A stretch of DNA of 64,000 bases from Pyronema omphalodes (lineage: Eukaryota > Ascomycota > Pezizomycetes > Pezizales > Pyronemataceae). Shown here piece by piece: positions 55,684-64,000 of this stretch (its first letter is position 1; each line of letters starts with the position of its first letter). The stretch lies in assembly GCA_024516155.1 (NCBI GenBank), contig JAJJXM010000040.1, forward strand, positions 1 to 64,000. Reading direction: 5' to 3'. Below the pieces are notes generated by a model. That model saw only the letters and a list, made by a program, of their open reading frames with translations, ran no database searches and had not been told where the DNA came from. Both the position numbers and the translations under genes were made by a program.

Positions 55684-56916
55684 ATGTAAGCCTCCTCCCC
55701 CCCACCCCCTCCCCCCCACCCCCCCTCCCCCCCGCGCGCGCTCTCTGTCTTCCCTCCCTCCTCACCCGCTTTCTCCCCGCCTCCTCGTTCCCGCTTCCTC
55801 AAAGCACAAATCACAAAGCACAAAGCACAAATCACAAACCGCATAGCTAACACACCCCACCAGGCGTCTCATAATCAAAGAAGACTCAGAGTCCGCCTCA
55901 CAATATGTAGCGAACCTGATTGCGGCGAGGATTAATGCGTTTAAACCCACGGCGGAGAAACCTTTTGTTCTGGGACTACCCACGGGGAGTACTCCGTTGA
56001 AGGTGTGTTTTACTATGGGGATTAGGGGATTGGGGAGGGTGATGGATTGAGGATAGGCTCATTGTAGAGTTTACTGCTAATTGCTCCTCTGTTATGTTCA
56101 CTTCCTCCCCCTTACTATATCTCGCCCTCCTCCTCCCCCATCCCCCCCCCCCCCCCCCCCCCCTCCCCATATTTCACCCTCCCCCCCCCCCCCCCCCCCC
56201 GCCAGTATCTCCGCCATCTAACACAATCCCAGGTCTACGCCCACTTAATCCGCCTCCACCAATCCGGCCGTCTCAGCTTCCGGCACGTCGTCACCTTCAA
56301 CATGGACGAATACGTCTCCTTACCTTCCTCCCACCCCCAATCCTACCATACCTTCATGTACAAGCATCTCTTCAGCCACATCGACATCCCCGCACCCAGC
56401 GTCCACATCCTAAATGGCTGTGCTCCTGACCTTGTCGCCGAATGTTCCGCATACGAGGCTGCAATCCGTTCTTATGGCGGGATTAATCTTTTCCTTGCCG
56501 GTGTTGGGAGCGACGGTCATATTGCTTTCAATGAACCTGGTTCCTCACTTGCATCGAGAACTAGGGTCAAGACTCTGGCTAAAGAGACCTTGGTGGATAA
56601 TGCAAGATTCTTTGAAGGGGATATCGCGAAGGTACCGAAGTTGGCGCTCACTGTGGGCGTGGGAACGATTATGGATGCGGAGGAGGTCGTGGTGGTGGCG
56701 TTGGGTGCAAGTAAAGCTAGAGCTGTGAAGGCGGCGGTGGAGGGGAAGGTCGGGCATTGGGAGACGGTTAGTGTGGTGCAGATGCACCCCAGGGCTGTGG
56801 TGGTGGTTGATGAGGATGCGACGACGGAATTGAGGGTGGGGACGGTGAGGTACTTTAAGGAGATTGAGGAGGAGATGGAAATGGGGGGTGCGGGGGTTGT
56901 GATAGCGAAATTGTGA
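55684..56916 (+). CDS. nagB: glucosamine-6-phosphate deaminase
   Basis: Three exons are proposed: 55684-55685 (only AT), 55864-56002 and 56233-56916, giving 274 residues. The protein converts glucosamine-6-phosphate to fructose-6-phosphate and ammonia in GlcNAc/chitin breakdown. It shows the whole family pattern: N-terminal [18 protein letters not shown], phosphate loop [11 protein letters not shown], catalytic [10 protein letters not shown], the [13 protein letters not shown] segment with the ring-opening Asp/His/Glu, [12 protein letters not shown], and the end [19 protein letters not shown]. Human GNPDA1 is 289 residues and bacterial NagB 266. The ATG is interrupted by intron 1 (55686-55863, GTAAGC to CACCAG); unspliced, ATG is followed directly by TAA. 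Intron 2 (56003-56232) uses GTGTGT and CTAACACAATCCCAG. An earlier acceptor at 56205 keeps frame but adds nine residues not in relatives. Both introns are C-rich. Confidence 0.93.
56142..56200. repeat. C22 and C20 tracts inside intron
   Basis: Two long C homopolymers (56142-56163, 56181-56200) in intron 2 of the deaminase gene. Confidence 0.9.
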
Positions 56917-57654
56917 GAAGGAGTGATAGGGATGACGATTAAAAGGCTGGAATGAAGAGCTGTGGGGGATAGGAGAGATGAAAACGAATGATGATGTGAA
57001 ATGATTTGAATTATTTAATTTACTTATGGCAATTTTTTTGATATATAAGAATTATCTTATTAAAATCTTAACTGAAGAGGGGAAAAAGTTCAACTTCCGT
57101 CTCAACTCCCTCGATTGATGACGTATGTACCCAGCGCGGTTGTTAGCGCCGGAAAGATGCGCAAGCTCCAGAACGATAGCTGGCGAACCGCCCAGCCTAA
57201 AGCTTTCATGATCAAGAAACGAATTCGAACTTCAAGATATGTAGTGAATTTAAAAATCAAGCCCTATCCTAGCAACACAAAAGTGCCTATCTTGACTTTC
57301 AAGTTTCAACCTGTTCATTCCACAATCGTTAAACATACAAAAGACTTGTCAGACTCGGCCAAGTTAGCGAAGGTTATAAGTTATAACCGCAACATGCTTC
57401 AACACGGATATCCCATAACTAAAGCCGCATCGAAATTCCTGCGACATCGTATAACTACACTTCAGTTCCATCCCAGCATAACGAAAACCTATCGCCTCAT
57501 CCCCAGTCCCACTCTTCATCATCTCCCCACACAACCACCGAACCCCACCATCTCCCGCTCTACAACCACCACCACCACTCGTTCCATCACCCCACACAAC
57601 CACCAGCAAACGCAACCCCACCACCCCCGCAGCCCGTCCTACCAACCCCCCAAA
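56917..57654. other. spacer or N-terminal extension of the macro-domain gene
   Basis: From 57115 to 57654 an open frame runs in phase into the macro-domain protein. It encodes a basic, then Thr/Pro/His-rich stretch ([32 protein letters not shown]). It could be a translated extension such as a mitochondrial presequence, or an untranslated leader. Confidence 0.4.
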
Positions 57655-58537
57655 ATGCCACCACAATCCGCCCTACTCACGCTCCCCACGCTCTACAGCA
57701 CCTCCCTCCTATCCCCCGCCTCCTCCCCGCTCCACCCTCCATCCCCATCCCTAAACTCCCGCATCTCCCTAATCAAATCCGACATAACCACGCTCTCTCT
57801 CGACAACGGATGCATCGTAAACGCCGCCAACAAATCCCTTCGAGGCGGCGGGGGGGTCGATGGCGCCATCCATAGAGCTGCTGGTCCCGGGTTGCTGGAA
57901 GAGTGTATTAAACTCCAGGGATGCGAGACTGGGGAGGCGAAAATTACGCGGGGTTATGGATTGCCTGTGAAGAGGGTTGTGCATACGGTTGGACCGGTTT
58001 GGTGGAGTTGTGGAGAGGAACGGGCGGCGGAGTTGTTGGTAGGTGATGCTTGTTGCTTGATTTGCTGCTTGCTTCTGGATCTCGGGTCTAGGGATGGGGA
58101 GGGGAAAATGGGACACAGATGGGACACAGATGGGACACAGATTAAATGGGGATATGAAGGCTAATTATCTTCTAGGCAAACTGCTACCGAAACTCCCTTC
58201 AACTAGCGGTAGATAACGGCCTAGACACGATTGTCTTCCCGGCGGTTTCTACGGGGGTCTATGGGTACCCTTCTGATAAAGCTGCAAGAGTCGCTCTGGA
58301 AACTACCAGGAAGTTTCTGGAATCTAAAGACGCTGATGCCCTTCGCTTGGTGGTTTTTTGTAACTTTTTGGAGAAGGATGAAATGGCTTATAAGGAGCTG
58401 ATTCCGTAAGTTGCCCTTAGAGAGAAGAAGGGGGGGGGGGGCGGGAGGGGGAAGATGATGGTGATAAGGAAGACAGGACTAATTACTCACTTTTTTTTAG
58501 ACTTTATTTCCCGCCGGCAGAAAAGGAGGAGGCGTAA
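57655..58537 (+). CDS. macro-domain ADP-ribose hydrolase/deacetylase-like protein
   Basis: Three exons are proposed: 57655-58038, 58176-58405 and 58501-58537, giving 216 residues. Introns run from GTAGGT to TTCTAG and from GTAAGT to TTTTAG; both keep frame. Macro domain of the MacroD/O-acetyl-ADP-ribose deacetylase type: [37 protein letters not shown] with the ADP-ribose-binding Asn and the catalytic-loop Gly/Asp (residues 56-73), [13 protein letters not shown], and [14 protein letters not shown]. The end [14 protein letters not shown] matches the tail of fungal relatives. It probably removes ADP-ribose or acetyl groups from ADP-ribosylated substrates. The start [14 protein letters not shown] is chosen because relatives start just before the domain; an in-frame upstream extension exists. 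A 12-base G run lies in intron 2. Confidence 0.85.
58430..58441. repeat. G12 tract inside intron
   Basis: Twelve consecutive G in intron 2 (58406-58500) of the macro-domain gene. Confidence 0.9.
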
Positions 58538-59439
58538 AAGGAGAAGGATGAGGCTGTCAGAAAAAAAAGACGGAGAGGATGTAGGATAACAACATCGAGG
58601 GCAAGAAGTCTACTACAGGGAATAACGAATAATCCTCTCAAATGAATAAAAAGATCAATAACCACGCATCATTAACAACCCCTTTCATATACAGCTTGGA
58701 AATATGTAAAGTCCAGTGTGTCTTGTGATGTACCTATTTTGGTTCACCTCCCATGACTCGCAATCCAACCACTTGGAAACCTGAAAGCGGAAAACTGTGA
58801 ATAAGTGTTGTTGTGTTCTATAGCTTGAACCAGTAGTTGGCGTTTAGTATTATTTTGTTTGGTGTGGTTAAGGAACTCGGTATTACTATGGTACTGAATG
58901 ACTTGGAATCTCATTTTTTGTGGGGATGAAAAGAACAGCCAACGCTGCAGTAAGAACTTGCATCATGACTCCAACACATCTCATGTCTCACGAATTGGAT
59001 GTTAACAGATCCAGCGCCCAAACCCCAGCTCCATGGCTCATCTCTGAGGATTCATCACCGGTTCACCAGGATATATCAGAGCAGAATATTACATCAGCCA
59101 GGAAAGGTTCCGAAAGAAGAGTCACAGGATACCAGTGGAATACAAAGTTTTCGGATAATCACAGCGAGGACTCAGAATTGTATCAGCATGATGGTGTGGG
59201 TATGTTTTGTCTTCAAGGAGTGTAGTGAATTTTTAATGAAATTGTTACATATATAATTGCATACATAAATAATCCCATATTTCAATACCAAAACTCTTAA
59301 TCCAATTCCAACCTGTTTATAAGTTCCAACTAAATATAAATAGTAGAATATAATCCAGGACATCCAGTACACCACAATAACAGTATCAATATAACAATTT
59401 TCATACCATATACTTTACACTCAAACCAAATACTTCAAA
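58538..59439. other. spacer
   Basis: AT-rich spacer. The frame at 58920-59225 has no recognised domain. Confidence 0.4.
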
Positions 59440-60380
59440 AACACAAGGGCTTGGATTGGGATGGAACACTCACCTGTTATCACCACAGTTTACTGCAATC
59501 GCCTTCTGCACATTTATTCCAACTTCCTCTAGCCGGCACACTTCTTATAGGCTTTTTTTTTTCGGATTTCCCGATATTGTATTGCGAATTGATAAATGAA
59601 AAAAAAGGGGGACGACCTACTTACTTGAATTGACTTTTGTATCCCAATGCATGTACGTAACTGAACTGGAGCCTGGGCCCTTGAAGGTGGAATTGCTAGT
59701 GGTTGTTGTGGTTCAATTCTGTTGCTTGTTTTGTTGTTAGGAGCTGGGTTGTCGAAGTCGTTAAGGTTCCAGACTTCTGGCTGTTGTGGAGGGGTGTGGG
59801 TTGAGGTGGTGAACTATTTTTATTTTTTCTTGCTCTATGACAATCTCGAGCTGAGTGTAGATTCTTAAAGCAACTTGGACTTGAACTTGAATCTACGCGA
59901 TATATAGCAACATCCGGCTGTATGATGTATCATGTCCAGTTCCTGTTGAGGTACGGGAAGAGGGTATGATTAGGATTATACACACTTCCTGGTTGCCTAA
60001 ACATAGGGTATGTCAGTAAACGAATAGTCTATGGCATGACATGAACTTGTACTGAACTCACCATCCTATCTATCCGAAAAAAAGATACAATGATGATAGC
60101 TGCGCGGATGCTGTATCATTGAATCATACGCTGATGTGTGACCGAGGCCTAAGATGCTTGTGCAGGAAGAATGTTTATGAGAGCAATTCCGGGGTTCTCA
60201 TTCAACAAAAGTGCGTTAACCCTGCGACAAGAAGCACAAAGCACAAATATTCGCTAGGTTGCCAAGGACTGTTGCTATTCAATAATCCCAAACTGATGTA
60301 GGGCCCGATGAATTGAAGATATTAGCTGCCAGGTATGATGATGTCTGTTCATCTCCAATTTTAATAAAATTGGAGTTGAA
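59440..60380 (-). pseudogene. tandem gene-like module, copy 1 (disrupted)
   Basis: On the minus strand it keeps a good intron (GTGAGT near 60062, CTGACATACCC and TTTAG near 60002) and an exon reading PEVWNLNDFDNPAPNN. The frame homologous to copy 2's SHWQFRPQGPRLQ reads NH-stop-QFHLQGPRLQ, with TGG changed to TAG. The acceptor CAATGCAG of copy 2 is CAATACAA here. Blocks shared with copy 3 include GAGCAATTCCGGGGTT and TGAAGATATTAGCTGCCAGG. The family was not recognised. Confidence 0.55.
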
Positions 60381-60399
60381 AATACGACGAAAACTTTCT

Positions 60400-61025
60400 G
60401 AAACGAGTAGTTAGATCGGAAACATCGGGACCATAGCAACCGCCTGCTGCACATCTGTTTCTCTAGCTGGCATGCCTTCAACAGACTTTCATCCCGATAC
60501 TGCATTGCAAATTGACAAAGAATAACAAGAATTGAATGAGGAATGACTTACTTGAATCCACTTGCATGTTGGTATGTATATTGAGGTGTAATGGTGTACT
60601 GATTGGACAAGGCGGATGTCCGGGCGGGAACAAGCGGACGATCGCGATAGTACCGTCTTCATCTTTCAATACCTATTCCAAATAAAGGACCTAAGTGAAT
60701 CGAGCGAAGTTTGTAAAGTCGTTTTCTTTACATCATCGTAGATATACAACTGGAGCCTGGGACCTTGGGGGCGGAATTGCCAGTGGCTGATTGTACCCGG
60801 ATCATGGGATGTAAAATAGTGGGCTCTAATGATGTTGGAGTATATTTATTTTTTCTTGCTCTATGACAATCTCGAGCTGAGTGTAGATGTTTCAGGAAAT
60901 AGCGGCTTGAAATCGAATCTACGCGATATAGCAACATCCGGCTGTGTGGTGCATCATATCCAGTTCCTGTTGAGATAAAGGAAGAGGGCATGATCACACA
61001 CCATTCCTGGTCGCCTAAACATGAG
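60400..61025 (-). other. tandem gene-like module, copy 2 (best frames)
   Basis: Minus-strand exons can be read as ...HDPGTISHWQFRPQGPRLQL-YIYDD (ending 60732), then a 59-nt intron 60731-60673 (GTAAAG to AATAG), then VLKDEDGTIAIVRLFPPGHP-PCPISTPLHLN... (60672-60552), followed by a GTAAGT donor at 60551. The junction is in phase. The preceding 5' part has GYDAPHSRMLLYRVDS in another frame. The next acceptor (60500) gives a stop after three codons, so the end of the gene is not settled. No domain was recognised. Confidence 0.5.
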
Positions 61026-61079
61026 GAAAATGTTAGTCAAAAATGTATGGTCTGTATTAAGGCATAGAACTTGCACTGA

Positions 61080-61625
61080 GCTTACCATTCATTTTTTTAT
61101 ACTCGTTCTGGTTCTCTGGAGGGTTCTCGAAAACATCGAGATTCCAAGATTTTGACTGTTGGTTTGGATAGTGTTGGGGTATTTTTTTTTTCTTGCTCTA
61201 TGAATCTCGAGCTGAGTGTAGATTATTCAAGCAACCACATCTTCGAATTGAATCTACGCGGTACAGAAGCATCTTGTTGTGTGATTCAAATGACACACCC
61301 TCGTTGTTTACCTAAACATGAGGAATATGTTAGTAAGTGAACAGTCTATGGTAGGGCATGGAACTTGTACAGAACTTACCATTCTATTTATCCGAACCAA
61401 AGATAGAATGAGGATAGCTGCGCATATGCTGTATTTGAGAGCAATTCCGGGGTTTCTCATTCAACAGTAGCGATTTCCCTGGGACGAGAATCATAACTAT
61501 CAGGTGTATTTCCAAGGACTGTTTCTGTTCAAGAATCCTAAATTAATATAGGGCTCGATGGATTGAAAATATTAGCTGCCAGGTGGGATAATGTCTATTC
61601 ATCTCCAATGTTAGCAAAAAACAAA
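61080..61625 (-). other. tandem gene-like module, copy 3 (truncated)
   Basis: On the minus strand it has the intron GTAAGTTC ... CTAACATATTCCTCATGTTTAG (about 61378-61312), the MLLYRVDS and HLHSARD-like phrases (as MLLYRVDSIRR and NLHSARDS), and an exon reading WNLDVFENPPENQNEYKKMN that runs into a GTAAGC donor at the border to copy 2. The part equal to copy 2's SHWQF exon is missing. Confidence 0.5.
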
Positions 61626-63818
61626 ATTGTGCAATTCTTCTTCAACGAGAAAACAAATTGACAATCTCGGGGTTTCAAGTTCAAAGAAGTGTGTGCCGGC
61701 TATGAATTGGAAAATGTGGAAGGCGATTGACGAAATGAGATGTTAATGACGAATGTCGAGGAGTTGATTAATTAAGATAAAAGTAGAAAAATCTTATGCA
61801 ATAGGAAATTGGAGAAGTTGTTCATCACAAAAGACAAAGATGAAAACCAAGTTGTAGTAGCCAGTGGAACCCTAGCACAGTATAACGTGGAAGTTGATTG
61901 TGCGTGCGCGATAATGATAAGGTTGAAAGACAAGACGCTGGAGCTGCTTAAAGTACCCAATGACGCAGGTCATGGAGATGGAGATTTTGATGCCGACCGA
62001 CAAACATTATCGGCGCACGTCTGTTCTTTCACCGCTTAAAGCCGACAGCGACACACGAAGTTGTCTGTTATCAGCCCGGTTTAAACCCGTGTCAGGCTGA
62101 TCCACTTCTTGCCACGGTGAAATAGAGGTCAAAAATACCACATCTATTTCCTCTGACAGAATATCATTTGAAGTGCTGAGCTACTGTAATCATGCTGTCA
62201 TTCGCAAGAGGCTGGAGCGGTAACAAGATAAGTACATTGAGTAGACCTAGTTTCCAACCATCATGTCTAAGCTTTGGAGAGAGACGTTTAGTCGCATAAA
62301 GTTCTTTCTATGTAGATTTTAATTTTTTGCGTTCATCGAATATTGTATCTCAGAACACGTGAGCGCAAATTTGGATATTTCGTGTGCTCGCGGTGTTGTG
62401 TGATATTGGTGCAGTGTGCAATCAACCATCTGGGCTGCTAGACAGTGAACGGCGTAAGATACGTTAGTGATAAATGTATAGCTAAAAAACGCGTACTTTT
62501 ACTTGGCTGCTATACTTCGTTGAGTGAACGAAAGCGTAAAGAAAGGGAGTATTGGGCAAGAAAGCTCGCGAAGATAAAAAAAGCAGGCTGATAGCCGAGT
62601 GACCCAATGTGACCACGTCTCACACACCTCGGATAAACCCCCTCTGCTCACTCACTCCCTGCATTCCTCCCCACAAAAATACTTTCTGCATTAACCTGAC
62701 TACATATATGCGCTAGAATTCTTTTACTATAATTACTTCCTATACCCCCCTCGCTACACCCCTTCTTGCCCCTATCAAACTATCCGTACGTACTTATTTG
62801 CTTCGCTCATTTTTGGATTCCCATGTCGTGTCGCCTGCCGCCATCGCCGTCCGATGACCACATCTCTTAAAAGTTAAGCCTCTCATCTATGCCAGAGAAT
62901 CCATGCTCAGCAGTTTAGCTACCATGGTTTTCACTACATGATTCAACATTCAAACTCATAATCTCAAATATGCATGTCAAACTCGACCATCGGGTTATAT
63001 TTGTTACCTACCTTGTAAATTTTGCGGCATTACTCCCGGCAGCAGTACACAATCAAAAGACTAACTTTGACCAACTTTAAATCATGCCAACGAATTCATC
63101 ATATTTGTAATCACCATCGCGATGGAATGGGCTAGAGTAGTAGTATCCATATCTAGAAGTCTGACAAAGAGCAGATAGAAGCCAAGCATTGCATCGCAAA
63201 TTCCATACAAATTTTTTAGCCTTCTATAGTAACGTAGCCGATGATATATATGACGATGTTTAGCCCCGCTTTTGGTTTAGAGTTGAGTTTATTCTCACCA
63301 ATCTTCAATGGTCTCGTTGTGATCATCAGTATGTATCCACTTAACAGCGGGTTTCGGGGCGAAGTAAGAGTGTAGCTTGGAATGGGGATAAGGAAGTCCT
63401 GCGTTGCAGAGAGGAACAACCGAGGACAAGGAGAACACATATTACAGTACTGAAGTATATAAAATACCAGACTGCCTGAGAAATTTGAGGGAGCCAAAGA
63501 CTGATACAAGTTTCTTACGGTCAATGATGGCTGACAAACGTAACGAAGATCATTGAAGTATAATGAAATGGAACTAAATCTGGACATTGAATAACGCTAC
63601 TTGGGACTGGTGCTATAACAATTCCGCTTATACTACCCGGATCATCGTAGACTCCAACAAACAGGTCATATAGAATACATGTTCCCTGATACCTAGCATG
63701 ACATCCACAGAAATAAATGAAACGCCTGGAGCTCTTAAAGTACATTTTTAAAGCTACAGTAATGAAAAAAGGAAAACATAAAGAAAACTTAGTTTCCGCC
63801 CCTGCACCTGCCAAATTT
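61626..63818. other. spacer, possible exon at 61809-62039
   Basis: The plus-strand frame 61809-62039 (76 codons, no ATG start) has normal amino-acid composition (VVVASGTLAQYNVEVDCACA...). It could be a last exon, but no upstream exon was found. The rest, including 62040-63818, has no convincing gene; its end is the 3' flank of the ankyrin gene. Confidence 0.4.
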
Positions 63819-64000
63819 TCACAACCTTAGCCATTGTTTTACCTCTTCAGTTATTTCCGATGAACAAAGATCGTATGCAGTCTTCCCATCGAAGTCTTTC
63901 AATCGAATATCTATATCATCCCGTTCTAACAGCTGTCTAACTACTGATTCGTTGCCATGGTAGCACGCAAACATCAGCGCAGTCTTTCTGTGTTGATTCT
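63819..64000 (-). CDS. ankyrin-repeat protein, C-terminal fragment
   Basis: The frame enters from beyond the window edge and stops at 63819. The 59 visible residues read RKTALMFACYHGNESVVRQL-L then ERDDIDIRLKDFDGKTAYDL, which is one full ankyrin repeat and the start of the next (TALxxAxxxGxxxVVxxLLxxxxxDxxxxDxxGxTAxDL), followed by a short C-terminal helix ending VKQWLRL. Ankyrin repeats bind other proteins. In filamentous fungi such C-terminal arrays often follow NACHT or other STAND-type domains, but nothing here shows what lies upstream. Confidence 0.8.
   Translation of the reverse strand, partial: NQHRKTALMFACYHGNESVVRQLLERDDIDIRLKDFDGKTAYDLCSSEITEEVKQWLRL

Noticed and set aside
56206..56232. 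Upstream acceptor for deaminase exon 3
   Set aside because: It keeps the frame but adds nine residues absent from relatives and places the CTAAC branch site inside the exon; the acceptor at 56232 fits the family alignment.

Overview
The window is nuclear DNA of a filamentous ascomycete (Pezizomycotina). The evidence is a complete gene for the fungus-specific translation factor eEF3, short introns with GTATGT/GTAAGT donors, CTAAC-like branch points and YAG acceptors, a Tad-type non-LTR retrotransposon, and several gene families typical of filamentous fungi. An early-diverging class such as Pezizomycetes or Orbiliomycetes is possible, but that is only an inference. Genes are sparse: about ten credible host protein genes in 64 kb. 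Much of the rest is AT-rich spacer with microsatellites, minisatellites, homopolymer G/C tracts and decayed duplications. No tRNA, rRNA, CRISPR or bacterial-type operon was seen.

Layout. 1-6.4 kb: spacer with tandem repeats. 6.4-7.8 kb: SPRY-domain protein. 7.8-10.4 kb: spacer with three striking arrays, including about 43 copies of ACCTTT. 10.5-11.1 kb (minus): small secreted protein. 12.67-13.64 kb: foldback (long inverted repeat) element. 16.5-17.2 kb (minus): tail-anchored PPxY protein. 19.3-21.0 kb: truncated LINE 3' end, then a 0.6-kb tandem duplication. 21.3-22.4 kb (minus): unknown two-exon gene. 24.65-30.73 kb: nearly complete LINE with a 15-bp target-site duplication, inserted in a host reading frame. 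31.3-32.9 kb: four-exon type II membrane protein with a lectin-like propeller. 34.7-35.0 kb (minus): small Cys-containing secreted candidate. 38.3-41.6 kb: large disordered protein with a C-terminal Cys motif. 43.7-45.1 kb: glycine-zipper protein with Lys- and Ser-rich tails. 51.1-54.3 kb: eEF3. 55.7-56.9 kb: glucosamine-6-phosphate deaminase, whose start codon is split by an intron. 57.7-58.5 kb: macro-domain protein. 59.4-61.6 kb: three tandem copies of an intron-bearing gene-like module. 63.8-64.0 kb (minus): C-terminal end of an ankyrin-repeat protein.

The genes do not form an evident pathway cluster. eEF3 and the deaminase are housekeeping functions. Two membrane proteins (16.5 and 31.3 kb) carry PPxY motifs in their predicted cytosolic tails, which would suit Nedd4/Rsp5-type ubiquitin ligase binding. 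The most unusual observations are the AT^G-split start codon of the deaminase, the concentration of long G/C homopolymers inside introns, the LINE insertion with its conserved 3' hairpin, the foldback element with near-identical outer arms, and the tandem module at 59.4-61.6 kb. Splice models were derived by eye from consensus sites and frame continuity.
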